Made by a program: the position numbers and the translations under genes. From the NCBI GenBank assembly GCA_033961575.1, contig CM066733.1, positions 105,553,921-105,617,920 on the forward strand: DNA of 64,000 nucleotides, given 5' to 3'. Shown one piece after another: positions 46,401 to 58,784 of the stretch. The notes below the pieces were generated by a model that searched no databases, was not told the origin of the DNA, and saw only the letters and a list, made by a program, of their open reading frames with translations. How positions within the stretch are numbered: position 1 is the first letter of the stretch; each line of letters begins with the position of its first letter. The stretch is from Aselliscus stoliczkanus (lineage: Eukaryota > Chordata > Mammalia > Chiroptera > Hipposideridae).

Positions 46401-47603
46401 CAATCTATACATACAGTTAAAGATTCATTCTGGAGCAGAGATCTCTGGAAAGATCCCAGAGATCTTTCAATCTATTTCCAGATTTAAGACTCAACTCCTT
46501 CTACCAAATTACATAACCTTGAAAATCTGTTCACCACCGGAATCAATAAGCCTATATATTTCCTGGGTATATAAGACTTCAACAAATATAAGACAAGTTA
46601 AACCTGAATAAGTGATTTAATACTTTGTTTTTTATTTTTAAGTCTTTTTAAAGAAGTTGCTAGGGAGGAAAGAAATAACCTAATTCAATACCCATTTCTA
46701 GATGCATCCTACTTACTTTCCAGAGCTGTGACAGATCTGTCTTTTTCATTGTGACATAAACCCTCTCTTCACAGTCACGAAGAAATTAAGAAAACCTCAT
46801 TTATTTTTCCAGGGTCCATTAAGAAGTCCATATTTTATTTGTCTTCCATTTTCATTTTCGACTGTGCTTTGCTAATAAGAAAAAGCTAACATTTTTTTCT
46901 AGCAATCAAAATCCATTCACAATACTGATTTCCAATTATTTAAAGAATGAATTGCATTTTGCAATTTTGGCTGGTTTAAGAAGTGGATTCAGTAAATATC
47001 TTGCCTGGAAAAAGAGATAATAGGTTCATCATGGATATTGTCCCTTAAGTCGAAGTTACACAACAGTGGTTTGTTTAATCCTTTCCTTTCCCTTGCCCCT
47101 GGAAATGACATTTCATTAACATTTTAACATCTGTGGAAAAAAAATTATTTCAGCTCAGAGCTTTAATAACTTACCTAGGGTATATTTTACGTGAGCCTGT
47201 ATTTTTAAAAAATAAGCTTCTAACAGGTTGAAATATTAGTTTTAATTTTGAATTCTTCAGTGTCTCTTGACCCAGTGATATTGTCAATACTGAGTTTGAG
47301 CCCTGTTTATGTCACAAAGAAGGGTCAAACCCTAAGTGCATGGACTCAGGGTACAAAATAATCAGATTTGTGTTACCAGGTTTTACTCCGCTTCTGTAGT
47401 GAAGGGATATCCTTAAAATACAATGTTGATCATGGGTGTCCCTCAAATCATCCTTATTAGGCAATTTGCCATGTAACACTCCCATTTTCTCTCTGCTGGG
47501 TAGGGAGGATATTTGCCTGGGTTATGTACAGGCTTCTTAGCATCAGGCTCTGGAGTTTGGTAATTAAAAAAAATATAAACTGATGGTCTTTTAGAATTCT
47601 TTT
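46401..47603. other. Unassigned, no gene seen
   Basis: No supported gene. A short palindrome cluster (cagagatctctg, and gaaagatc facing gatctttc) lies at about 46436-46468. Confidence 0.45.
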
Positions 47604-47615
47604 TGGAAACCTCTT

Positions 47616-47723
47616 TTTTTTTTTTTTTTTGAGGGCAGTGTCACTGGCCCTCATATGTGGAACCTAACCAAGGCCTCTGGCTTCCTAAGCCAGCGCTTAA
47701 CCACCGCACCACTCGGCCGGCCC
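47616..47723 (-). mobile_element. Type A tRNA-derived SINE
   Basis: The reverse complement has the full type A order, with a degraded B box (ttggttaggttcc) and a tail of about 18 T on this strand. Target duplication tggaaacctctt at 47604-47615 and 47724-47735. Confidence 0.93.
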
Positions 47724-47735
47724 TGGAAACCTCTT

Positions 47736-48308
47736 AATTTTCTTTAAAATTAGCTTTAGAAATGAAACATAAATTGGATTTACTAAATAGCTAAATTAAA
47801 CTTCCATGAAATTACAGTGCACAACAGGCATGCATGTAGCTCTGTACCCTGGATGATGACAGCTGCCACAGCATTTGTCTTGCTGCTTTCATCACTCAAT
47901 CTCGTCTTTCCTCTTCCCACCTCTTTTTGGGTAAACTGATCCAATCTTTACTCAATGCTCAGTTATGTACCTGGGCTTTGCTTCCCTGGATACAGATGGA
48001 CACACTTTCATTTTCCCTTTCTCCTGCAATTGCTCTAGCTGTTAGCTCTCCCTTTCTGCTCCAGTTTTTCTCTCCTTTGTACTTTCTATCAAATGGCTCA
48101 CTATTCCTCTGTAATGCTATGGCCACTGTTGCTTCTTGTCTCTGAGCTCACTTTTCAGGGCCACTTTCACAGGCTCAATGCATACCTGGCAGGCTGCACA
48201 GTCTTTCTCCTGAGCTCTCTGACTTCCCCTCTGCACTGCTTATCTGACCCAGAGGTCACATGCTCTGAGGCTACCTTGGCTCTTTCATGAAGAGAATGTT
48301 CATATTTA
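47736..48308. other. Unassigned, no gene seen
   Basis: Plus-strand open frames of 65 and 72 codons have no domain or gene structure around them. Confidence 0.45.
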
Positions 48309-48310
48309 TA

Positions 48311-48391
48311 TTGGGTTGTCAGAAAAGTCATGACTTATTTTTGCAATGAAAAATGTAGAAAACTTATGTCATGACTTTTCCGACAGCCCAG
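48311..48391. mobile_element. 81-bp palindromic mariner-type MITE (copy 2)
   Basis: TA at 48309-48310 and 48392-48393. The left end ttgggttgtcagaaaagtca is about four changes from copy 1 over its first 32 bases. The right end (tgacttttccgacagcccag) is the inverted repeat. Same family as 38546-38625. Confidence 0.88.
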
Positions 48392-48394
48392 TAG

Positions 48395-49210
48395 TTTGGG
48401 GGTATTGCAAATAGTGTTACAGTGAATGTTCTTATAAATGCCTTTGGATGAAAATATTTTTGCATCTCTGCAGTGTACATAGGAGTAGATCATAAATTAT
48501 GCATGTATTTAACTTCAGCAATATTGCCAAATAATGGTTGTACCAACTCCCATTTTCAGAACACTATGTAACAGTTTGTGTTACCTACAATCTCATGAAC
48601 ACTTGGTGTTATTCTTTTTTAATTTTAGTCATTATTGCATTATGTCATTATAGTTTTACTTTGCATTTCCATGATGAGAAATGATTCTGAGCAAATGTTT
48701 ATGTTTATCGTTCATTTTATATTATCTTTTTGAAAGGTCTATATAAGTCTTTTGTTAATTTTTCAAAAATTGGGTTATCTATTTTTTTTCTTACTGATTT
48801 GTACGGGTTCTTTGTATGTTCTAGGTACAAGTTCTTTGTTGGATACATGAATTGAAAATGTTTTCTCTCTGTGGCTTACCATTTCCATTTCTTAAAAGTG
48901 TCTTTTGAAAAAAAGTAGTTAATTTTAATGCATCCCAATTGATCAATCTTTTCTTTTAAGGTTAGTGCTTTTGAGGTCCTGTTTAAAAAATGTTTGCCAA
49001 CCTTAATATAGTTTCCCATGTTATCTTTTAGAAGCTTTTAGTTTTATACTTTACATTTAAACCTAGAATACACCTGGAAGGGATATTTTTTGATAGTGCA
49101 ATGTAAAGGTCAAGATTCTTTTTTTGCCCCTCTTCATTCAGGTATGCCATAGCTCTAGCACCATTTATTAAAAATTATCCTTTCTTCAGTACAGTTTCCT
49201 GGTCCCTCAA
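48395..49210 (-). repeat. Old L1 C-terminal ORF2 / 3' region
   Basis: Antisense chain: 'tgtaccaactcccattttc', 'cacttggtgttattctttt', 'tttgcatttccatgatga', 'gggttctttgtatgttct', 'gttctttgttggatacatga' and 'gcaccatttattaaaaatt'. It begins immediately to the right of the mariner element. Confidence 0.72.
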
Positions 49211-50645
49211 ATCCTGGCTGCCTTGTCAGGTCGAAATCAAACTTTTATCTCCCCAGAAATTTGAGACCACTGAAAGCTCTGTTTGTTTGGCTAATTTCTG
49301 CTTCTTTACTGACCATACACTTGTTTCTTTTTCCAAAGTCCTAAAGATTTGGAAAATGCCTCAAAAGGGAAGACTGGTACATAGGATGTCAAGCTCATTC
49401 CAATAAGCATCTCACCTCCTTGAAAGGTTGGTTCCTCATGTCTTAGGCACTGTGAAGCTCTTGAATACCTCCAAAATAATTACAAAAAATTTTTTATCTA
49501 GTTTTTTGGTTTATGGTGTGAGTTTTGATCTGTTGGTAGCAACTTTGTCATAGCTAAAAGTGTAAGTTGTGATTGCATTTTTTTTTCTATGTAAAGAATG
49601 ACCTAATGACAAATGGTCATTAATCAAATGCTTAAAAAACACCAGAGCAACATCTTAATTAAATCTTAAACCAGAAAGGATTGAACAGCCTAAGAAAGAC
49701 TGAGATAAGTTAAGGAAATAGGACTACAGGTAATAATTAATCAAACCTATAAGGACATGAAGATTACCATTATTCTACCATTGGTAGACTATTAGGTTGT
49801 GATAAAAAAAAATAAAGAAAAGAGGCTGAGTAGGTTGTTAATAATCCAGTTAAATTTAATAGACACTTTTTTTCAGTGCCTTTTTTTGAGGAAAGCTTTC
49901 ACTGTTTTGCTCTTAAACAAGAGCTGCCAATTATGGCCCATAATCCCATTTCATCTGTTATCTATAAGAAAAATCACTTTCTTAACAAGTTCTCAGGGGG
50001 AATCCTTACTTATACCTCTGCAATAAAAACAGAAAAAAGTTCCTACTGCCAAGAGTCCTGACACCAGTTTTGGTGACATGCTTTTTCAGACTTGTAAAGG
50101 ACAGATAAAAATAAAATCACAACCTCATAGGGAACAATGTAAGTTTGAGAGAAACTTGAGTAGGGACAGCTGTTATAGCTTACATGCAATGAAATACTAT
50201 GGGTTTACATAATAGAAAAACAGAAAATAGAAAATAGTAACGTACGTCAGGGCCAATCTTTTTCCCACCCAGAAGATTTTACCCTCCAATGGCTGTAGGT
50301 GCCCTTGGGGCTGATTGTCCTATAGGATTTGGGACTAAAAGGAACCCTGCATTCCCAGAAGAAACATGCCAGCAGTCTCCTAGTATTTTTCTAGGTAGTC
50401 TTTTTTTAGTGTCTTTAAAAACTGCTCTTGTATAGGCAGATATTTTGAGATGCAAAATATCTAAGATTGATAGAAGGTCACTGTCTAACAAACATGTTAA
50501 TGAACAGAGATTTTCTTCAGTTTGGTGGGTGACGTAAGGTAATTGCTCTTGGAGGATGAAGGAGTAAACTCAACCTGGAAGTTTAGGAAAGGCATTTCAA
50601 ATGAATAGAAAATGGAGCATAATTTTTCACCTATAATATCAGTTG
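49211..50645. other. Unassigned, no gene seen
   Basis: No supported gene or nameable repeat. Confidence 0.4.
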
Positions 50646-50649
50646 AGTC

Positions 50650-50725
50650 TTGTTCAACAAGCATCTATTGAGCACTTACTATGTACCAGGTAGTGTATTG
50701 GGTACTCAATACAAAGATTAATAAT
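50650..50725 (-). repeat. L2/MIR-like end
   Basis: 'gcatctattgagcacttact' and 'atgtaccaggtagtgtattg' are the reverse complement of the L2/MIR 3' end. Confidence 0.55.
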
Positions 50726-50751
50726 ATGTGATTGTTGGTCTTGCTTTAGAA

Positions 50752-50977
50752 AAGGGTTTCTCAACCTCAACGCAATTGACATTTTGGGCCAAGTGTTTCT
50801 TTCCTGTGGGAGACTGTCCTGTGTGTTGTAAAATGTTTTGCAGCATCTGCCACAGACAGGCCTCTGCTCACTAAATGAGACTGGCACCCCTCTGCCAGTT
50901 ATGACAACCAAGAGTGCCTCCAAACATTGCCAAATATGCCCTGGGGGGTCAAAATCACCCCCAGTTGAAAGCCATTG
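50752..50977. repeat. MER20 hAT-Charlie element
   Basis: The ends 'aagggtttctcaacctc' and 'cccagttgaaagccattg' are the MER20 terminal inverted repeats. The interior 'attgacattttgggcc', 'gagactgtcctgtgtgttg' and 'ccaaacattgccaaatatg' confirms it. Close to full length (about 220 bp). Confidence 0.88.
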
Positions 50978-51214
50978 CCTTAAAAGAAATTTAAATCTAG
51001 TGGGTGTTTAAGGAGTAAATACGGAATTTAAAAGATGCAAATAGAGTGGTGAATGGGGAATGCAAATATGCTTTGGGAGCAAAAAAAGAGGAATGCTTAG
51101 CTGTTTTAAATCCAGAATGGGGCATAAGAGGATTATTGGAAAAGAGGAATCTGAATTGATTTTGAAGGATAAGTGGGATTTAACTCCTTTCTGAGGAAGA
51201 GTCAGTAGGTGTAA

Positions 51215-51440
51215 TAAGTGGTGGCATGAGATCTAAATTCAGACTGTCTGGTTTCAAACCCCAGCTCTGCCACTACTAGCTGAGTGAGATTGGGTAAGTT
51301 ACCTTTTTCCCTAATATTTCCTCTGGGGAAAAATTCAAGTACCTCCTTCAAAGGCTGTGTACAAACAGAATTGCAGAACCATATGACATGCTTAGCTCAA
51401 TGATTGTATGTATTGGTATTGGATACCAATATATTGCTGT
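51215..51440 (+). repeat. MIR SINE
   Basis: 'tctggtttcaaaccccagct', 'ctgccactactagctgagtg' and 'agattgggtaagttacct' fit MIR. Confidence 0.75.
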
Positions 51441-52930
51441 TGTTGTAATTGTTGTTAATGATCTTGCAGAAATTCACTGAAGGGGTTTATCCTAAAAGGA
51501 TGTAGTAAATGTCTGCTGTTCTACTCAAGTCAAAATTGTACAGATATCAAATCCCCAAGCTCCAAGTTTCACAGTCCTGTTTGGGGGTGTGCTGGAGGGA
51601 TAGTCTCAGGGTTTCAACTGCATGAATTTTTCAAAAGGAAAGCCATTTAGAAAGGAGCATTTGCTAGTCTTCCGCTGAGAATCCTGGCTGTAGGGAAGAA
51701 TCCTGTGCGATTCACTGGTGAGGCTTTAGATGTCCATTGTAAAAAAATGTTGTCTTGTTTTTGTTACATACTTCTAATGTTGACAGATGACAGAAGCATT
51801 CTAATGAATCTGAAAATTGCTTAAAAAGGCCTGAACATCAAATTGAAAGGAGAAATTCAGAGACTCAATAAGCACATTTACTGGATGAGAGTTAACTGTA
51901 TGTGGTCTTCAGGACCTCTGTAATCAAGGAACCAGTCAAAATCCACCTCGTACTCATTTATCTCAAAGAAGCTGTCTGAGTATTTCTGGTTTTGTGGCTT
52001 TTAGCTGCAACACATTATTCTTTAAAACACCAAAGGACATCTATCTCCCTTTTATGATTCATATCTATGAATTGCAAGGTTTTTATGCTATGCAAGATAT
52101 CTGAAACACTAGGCATTTTATGCCAGTGAGTAATATGAAAACTCTAGAACCATAGACAAGTGACATGGCGTCCTACATGCATAAGGGATAGATGTATATG
52201 CCAGCCTTCGGGACTAGCCCCTTTTGTATCCAGGGGCTATTCCCTCTCATTGCGTGTTAATAGTTCTCAAATAGACTACTATTTTACTGTTGCCTATAGT
52301 AATCATGTAGGAAGATTATTTCCAATATATGGCATGCCTTTATTAACTATGATTGATCCATTCTGGAAATTATTTTTGTCAGTTTACAAATGATTCCTAT
52401 TGGTGATATCTGGTGGTCAATGATTCTGAAAGATTGGACATTCTAATACTAATTAAATGTTTTGGATATTAACAGTATTATTCTATGACAAACGTGACTT
52501 GCAAAATAACCCTGGAAGATCACACGGAGCTGCATCCAAATTCAGTTCCTATGGTTACTTTTCCAAGAGAACGATGATGCCTTCTTATCCACCACAGCTG
52601 GAGGGGCTGTAGCTTCTGATGAGTTTAACGTCCCCAGGCACTAGCTTTCCTAGATAACTCCTACAAGCAGCTGACAGAGCCAGACTCTTCACCTTTAGGC
52701 CGGTGTTGTTCAATACAGTAACCACAAGTCACAAGCTGCTGTAGCGAGCTTGAAATGAGGCTAGTCTAAGTTGAGATTGTTGAAAGTATAAAAATGCCAC
52801 TTTAGTTCAAAGACTTTGCATGAAAAAATGTAAAATATCTCAGTAATAATTTATTTCCATTGATTACATGCTGAAAGGATAATATTTTGTACATATCAAG
52901 TTAAGTAAAATAGATTATTAAAATTAATTT
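51441..52930. other. Unassigned, no gene seen
   Basis: No supported gene. The 77-codon frame at 52160-52393 has no similarity that I recognise. Confidence 0.4.
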
Positions 52931-52935
52931 TATCT

Positions 52936-53082
52936 TTTTTTTTATTTTTTAGCTGAGCCATCCTGCCACCTGTTGGCAGCTCAATGGCAACTCAGCTCGG
53001 GCTGGCCTCAAACCGCTGTTGCTCAGAGCTCAGCTCGCACTCTTGAGCGAGCTCTTAACCAACTGAGCCACTCGACCGGCCC
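52936..53082 (-). mobile_element. Type B tRNA-derived SINE
   Basis: The reverse complement starts gggccggtcgagtggctcag, then 'ttggttaagagctcgctca', a weakened B box (cggtttgaggcc) and 'ctgccaacaggtggcagg', and stops at 'atggctcagct' before the A tail. It lacks the internal 26-bp insertion of the copy at 15948. The duplication tatctttttttt appears on both sides (52931 and 53083). Confidence 0.9.
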
Positions 53083-53094
53083 TATCTTTTTTTT

Positions 53095-53998
53095 TTTGAT
53101 GTGGCCATTGGGCAATTTAAAATTATATATGTGGCATGTGTTAAATTTCTATTGGGTAGCGGTGCTCTAACCAGTCTATTTTCCCATTGATAATATTGTT
53201 CTCATCTTGTCCTAGAAAAGGACCCACAAGGTATGCTCAGTAGAGAGCCTTGGTGATGGCACAGCTCTCTGAGTGAGATTCATGCCTTCTTTTCTTATGT
53301 TGACTTGTGTGGATCACCTAGATCCTTTCAAGGATTTTATTTTGTTTTGTTTTGCTCCTATTTTCTCCCTATCTTTTTAGTATCTCTAGAGTCAGTTTAT
53401 TCTAGGGTCAGCTTAGCTCTACTACTAAGGCATAACCCTCTGGGATCTTACCAAATGCTCTGAATATTCAAAAAAGCTTCTTCACACTGACCGGCTGGAA
53501 CTGGACTGTTTCCCTGGCCTGCGTAAGCTTTGGGAACCAACTGGTCAGCTGGCTCTCAGTAGCTTATGGCCTGTCCTTGTCCAGTCTTATCTTACCCATG
53601 CACAGCTTGTATTTAGCAGCAGACTCGCTATGCAGATTTCTGGAACTCTTTTTCTGCATTATCTTCCTTTGCTGTGGTATTTGGTCCCACAAATTCCAAC
53701 CATTTCAGTCTTCTGAAACTCTGATTTTTAGTTAATTCAGTTCTCTGTTTGGTTAAGCCTTTCCTGTGTTAAAGTCTTGAAAATGACTATATGGAAAAAC
53801 TGGGGCATTAGTAGGTCCTACTTCACTTGTTTTTCTTTTCTCAGAGATCACAGCCCTTTGCTGGCTTTTCACAAGTGTCTTAAAACAGTTGTTCATAACT
53901 TTTGTCCCACCATAGGGCAAATTTATTACTGAATCCATTATGGTAGCAGAAGTTCAATTACAATTTTTAATTCACTATTTCCTAGTGAAATATTTTTC
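53095..53998. other. Unassigned, no gene seen
   Basis: No supported gene or nameable repeat. Confidence 0.4.
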
Positions 53999-54130
53999 TA
54001 TTTATTTATTTATTTATTTATTTTTTTTTTTACTTTTTTTTTATTTACTTTTTTATTTTTCTTTCATAGTTACCATACATCTTATAACATACATCCTTGA
54101 CTTATAAAGTGCAGTATAAATTTCTTTTTC
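53999..54130. repeat. (TTTA)n and T-rich tract, L1-like edge
   Basis: Six TTTA units, then T runs, then 'tcatagttaccatacatctt', which may be antisense old L1. Confidence 0.55.
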
Positions 54131-54232
54131 TTTTTTTTTGAGGGCAGTATCACTGGCCCTCATATGTGGGACCGAACCCAGGCCGTTGGCTTCCCAAGCC
54201 AGCGCTTAACCACCACGTCACTCGGCCGGCCC
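54131..54232 (-). mobile_element. Type A tRNA-derived SINE
   Basis: Full type A block order in reverse complement. The hairpin has one change (tggcttgggaagccaac). The flanks 'ataaattt' at 54116-54123 and 54233-54240 are the target duplication. Confidence 0.92.
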
Positions 54233-54362
54233 ATAAATTTATTTTCTTATTACTTCCTGAATGATGCAAGAAACTTAAAATTAGAACATTTTATTTAGCT
54301 TTCTCTAGACTTTTGTGATATTTTTGTCCTGGTTTAAATTCTTTCTTTCATTCTCTTGTTCT

Positions 54363-54365
<3 letters not shown>

Positions 54366-54447
<82 letters not shown>
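54366..54447. repeat. (CT)n-(AT)n compound microsatellite
   Basis: About 38 bp of CT followed directly by about 43 bp of AT. Confidence 0.97.
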
Positions 54448-54450
<3 letters not shown>

Positions 54451-54479
54451 GACCTCAAGACATAATTTTTTAATACAGC

Positions 54480-55170
54480 CAATTTTTATTTAGATTTCTC
54501 TACATATTTAACCTCTCCATTAATTCTCATTCCTTTTGTCAGTTCCATGCTTTTATCTATTATTATTCTTCCGGAAAACCCTATGTTCATCTCTCTTTAC
54601 ATAAAGGTCTATTAGCTATTAGAGAACAATTCTATCAGCTTTTATTTATTTGAACATACTTTTATTTCTCCTTCACTTTTTAAATAAATCTTTGGCTGGA
54701 TATAGAATTTTAGCTCAACAGTTGTTTTTTGTGTTTTTGTTTTTCAACATTTTGAAGATTTTTTTTGGTCTTCATGCATTGTTGAGAACTCAGCTTTCAA
54801 ACTTGTTGGTAATGTATACTGTTCTCTGTTGTTTTTAAGATTGACTATATGTCATTTATTTTCTACAGTTTTACTATGGTAGCTTTGGGTGTGGTTTTCT
54901 TTGCATTTATTCTGCTTGGGAATTACAGTGCATGTTATTTCTGTGGTTTAGCATTTGTCATTAGTTTTAGAAAATTATTGGTCAGTAGCTGTTGAAATAT
55001 TGCTTATGCTTCGTTTCTCACTCCTTTTGTGCTGAAAATTCAAGGTATGTTTTACCCAGCCCAAAATGTTTCTTAAGCAGTGTTCTATATTTACTATAAT
55101 TTTCCTTTTTTTGCTTTCAGTCTGGTGTTTTCTTCTGACCTTTAGTGCCTTCCATTGTGAATTACAATTT
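54480..55170 (-). repeat. Old L1 ORF region, antisense
   Basis: 'ggctggatatagaattttag', 'gtagctttgggtgtggtttt', 'ctttgcatttattctgcttg', 'ctgttgaaatattgcttatg' and 'ctcactccttttgtgctg' follow the antisense ORF1/ORF2 chain of an ancient L1. Confidence 0.65.
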
Positions 55171-55839
55171 GTAGAGATAATCTGAGCTTTAAATGATCTC
55201 TTCCTCCTGGATTTACTTTTGCTTCTGGTAGGCAGGTAGGATAGGGTAGATCATTTTAAATGGATTGAGCTGATATGAAGCTGGATTTAGCCTTTGTGAA
55301 CACTCACTTTAGACATAAGTTGTAACCCTTTGTTGTTTCCTAACTGAAGGCCTTCAGTATTTTAACCTGTCCCTTCTCCCTGGGAGGCCCTAGACATATT
55401 TTTTGTTCCACCAAACCACATGAAACTGCTAAATGTTCTGCTAAGCTTCTCAGCCTCACAGTCGAACTTTCACACTGGTTAAGAGAAGTCTCAACATTTG
55501 CCTCACCTCTCTGAACTTACCTTTTCTTCTGGAATTGTGTCCCCTTGGGTGTTTACTTTAGTAGCTCTCCTCTGCCTTCAAAGAAATGATTTTTATGTTT
55601 AGTTCTGATCTTTAGGTTATTCTTAGTGGTGTGTCAGTCCTGAACAACAAATTCATCATTTGCTGGGAATGGTGATTATTTCTTATTTTGGATTTAAAAG
55701 GGTAAAGTATAGAATATGTCTTCATCACCAACTGGAAAGTATGCTCCAAGAGGGCTGCTCTCCTGCACTTCAGGTCAACTGGATTGTTATCAGTTGTTCT
55801 GACTGGCCACACTTTCATATTTGACTGGCCTCATAGTCA
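55171..55839. other. Unassigned, may extend the L1
   Basis: No gene seen. The texture is similar to an old L1 5' region, but no block is diagnostic. Confidence 0.35.
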
Positions 55840-56150
55840 TCATATTTGCTGTTTCCTCTACCTGGAATGCTCCATCCTCTCTTCATCTAACAAACTCACA
55901 CCCATCTTGCCGGTCTTAATTTAAACATTATTTCTCAGAGAAGCCTTCCTTCACCTTTCAGTCTAGGTTAGATTACTCTGTATTTTTCTTACAGTAATGT
56001 GCACACTTAGACTATTAAATTCATTTTAATATCTAATATAATGTTAATTGAATGTCTGACTTACCCAGACAGGAACTCAGCCTGCCTCCTGAGACTGTGC
56101 CAGCACAATACCTGTCACATAGCACAGGTTCTCAAAATAAATGAAACCTG
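55840..56150 (+). repeat. L2 LINE 3' end
   Basis: 'cctctacctggaatgctcc', 'tctcagagaagccttcctt', 'cccagacaggaactcagcc', 'caatacctgtcacatagcac' and 'ctcaaaataaatgaaacc' follow the L2 3' end in order to its tail. Confidence 0.78.
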
Positions 56151-56340
56151 TAATGGCATGCTTTAAGCTAGATTAATATTTCACAAAATATGTCCCATAA
56201 GACAGGGATTTAAAGGTCAAATAACTTTTGAAAACACTTCATAGTGTATGTGCCTTTAGGAAAATCACAATAGGCATCAGCATTTAAAAAAAAAAAATTG
56301 GAAATTTCATAGTAAATAAAGCTGTTTAACTTTGCTTATT

Positions 56341-56773
56341 TTATTTTATTTTTTTAAAAAAGATTTTATTGGGGAATTGGGGAAGGGGAACAGTGTTGGG
56401 GAATTGGGGAAGGGGAACAGCCAAGTTATTGTCCTTTAATCTTAGTTGTGGAAGGCACAGCTAGATCAGCTCCAAGTCTAGTCACCATATGGCTGCCCAT
56501 TGGCAGCCCGCGACTGCCCAGCTCAAGGTGCCATGCTCAATCTTAGTTGGGGGTGGGGAAAGGAGGCACAGTCCACCATCCCATGCAGGAGTTGAATGGG
56601 CAACCTTGTTGTTAGGAGCACGTGCTCTCACCAGCTGAGCCATCCTGCCTCCTGTTGGCAGCTCAGTGGCAGCTCAGCTCAGGCACAGCGCACTGGCCCA
56701 TGTGGGAATCGAACCAGCAACCCTGTTGCTCAGAGCTCATGCTTTTAACTAACTGAGCCACTTGGCTGGCCCA
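56341..56773 (-). mobile_element. Composite SINE: type B dimer with long body
   Basis: On the minus strand it has a type B head (gggccagccaagtggctcag), a B box ggttcgattcc, then 'gagctgccaacaggaggcag'. It then has a second tRNA-like unit (ggctcagctggtgagagc, ggttgcccattcaactcc), an 'aactaagattgagcatggc' body and two 'tgttccccttccccaattcc' blocks. It ends CCAATAAAATC plus A tail. The last 70 bp match the end of the type A composite at 14616. Target duplication taactttgcttatt (56327) and taactttacttatt (56774). Confidence 0.88.
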
Positions 56774-56789
56774 TAACTTTACTTATTCT

Positions 56790-58484
56790 TTACTTATTTA
56801 ACACTTTAAAAAATCCTAAATATTTATTCTGTTGAATGCACTTCAAAAATAATTTGGAGATAACTTTTAGAAATGGAAACTCAGAGTATTTAGGTTTTAG
56901 GAAAATAAAAGTCATGCCGAAATAAGCCAATATATTACAAATTCTGGATAAGTGAACAAAGAGGCTTAAAGGGTAACTCCACAAGAACAATATTTATAGG
57001 ACTGGAGTTCAGCTGACACAGACAAAAGATTTCCTACCTCGTTTACTATGGTCTATATAGCTTCACAAATGGCATGGAACTGGTTGGTTTTAAGGACTGA
57101 TCCCAAGTGACTGTTGTCACGAGCTGGAATACTGCATATTGAACTGCTTTAGTCACACATGATTCTTCTGCACTCAGGCAGACCTAGCAAATATGTTGCA
57201 TTTCCCAGATTCGTGCTGATAGTTAACCAGTCCTTGCATCAACGACGGATGATATAAGATGTAAAATCAGATGGAAGCAGCATTTGACTGGTAAATGAAG
57301 CAATTTTCTTTTCAGAGAATTCCCAGTGGGTAATTGTAAATTGAAAATTGTTTCATCATTAAGCAAGCAATAACAATTTGCATTTATTCTTATTGGCTTT
57401 CCCTCTTCCTTTGCTCTTCTTCTGGCTCCTTCCTTTATTTGATGAAGTTGGAAATAATCACTAGAAATAAACTATGATTGCACTCCACATCTGTGTAACC
57501 ATTCCTTCTCTAGTCCTTTGGCTATTTTTCTCCTGCTTCAAAATATATTTTCCCCTTAAGATTCGATGCTAAATCCCCTTTCCTGTCCTCTAATTCCCTC
57601 TCTTATTCCATTCTTCCCTTGTTTCTTTCAATTCTCAAGGCTCCTTTCTTCTTTATAAATATATTGTTGACTGTTTAGAAAGTTGGTAACTTTAAAGCAT
57701 CATGGAAATGTGGCGCATCTAAAAATGATGTGGCACATAGGACAGCAAAATCAAGCTGAACACCAATAAAAAGTGTAATGGAATTATTTTGAGCCTCACA
57801 CCTTTTCCATTAGCTCTCATTTACCATAGAATATATCTTTTAGAATTCACAACTATATCTTGCTTCAGGATGTCAAATGCTTTTTCTTCACAATCACCCA
57901 ATGCCTGTTGGCTATTGATTCAACTAGACTCCATTACTATCAAGTATTCTAGCAATTATTGCCATACAGTGTTTGAGATGCCTTGACACATAGTGTGGCA
58001 CCATTTGTCATCTGTATGGATGAATCTCAAAACTCTGTGTCTTCATCCATTACAACTGGATTCAATCTAAGTTATCTTTTGGACATGTTCTTATGATTAT
58101 TCCAATAGTAGCTCAGATTCATTATGTTCAAACCTTAACTGAATATCCATAATATCTCTAGTTCTGGCTTATGATAGGCTCTCAAAAGATTCCATTTCTC
58201 TTTCTTCTTCCATTAAACATGCTTGTTCTCATGATTCTCTTAATTTTTTTTTTTTTTTTTTGCAAATGATACTTTATATTTCTCATCATCTACACTAAAA
58301 AAACCCATCATCTTTCTTCTAGTTTATATTTTTCCCCTCATTTTTTCCTTCATTAAATATTTACCTCCTACATTTTTAAGAACCTTTGTTGGGGTACAGC
58401 AATTAGGAGAACACAGTTATACTCTTCATAAGTTAGCAATCTAATGGAGAGCCAGGTAGAGAGACCAGTAATAAAGTAACAAAT
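56790..58484. other. Unassigned, no gene seen
   Basis: No supported gene. A T run lies at about 58243-58261. An ancient L2/MIR-like stretch is at about 58385-58480. Confidence 0.4.
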
Positions 58485-58485
58485 A

Positions 58486-58782
58486 CAGTTGTTTCTTGAA
58501 CAGCACTGGTTTTAACTGTGGGGGTCCACTCATTCTTGGATTTTTTCAATAAATACTGTTGGCCCTTTGGTTCTGTGGGTGTTGCATCTGTGGATTTAAC
58601 CAAATGCAAATCAAAAACAGTATTTTCACATTCCCAGCTATGGATCGGAAATACTGTTCTTGATCTGTGGTTGGTTGAATCTGTGAATGTGAAGTGCTGA
58701 CTGTAGAGTGAAAATTTATACGTGGATTTTCAATGGCCCTGGATCAGAGCCCCTAACACCAGCATTGTTCAAGGGTCAACTG
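58486..58782. mobile_element. Tigger-like DNA transposon (MITE)
   Basis: TA at 58484-58485 and 58783-58784. The left end 'cagttgtttcttgaacagca' and the right end 'cattgttcaagggtcaactg' are inverted repeats. The interior 'tgatctgtggttggttgaat' and 'tttatacgtggattttcaa' match a Tigger-derived family. No transposase. Confidence 0.85.
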
Positions 58783-58784
58783 TA

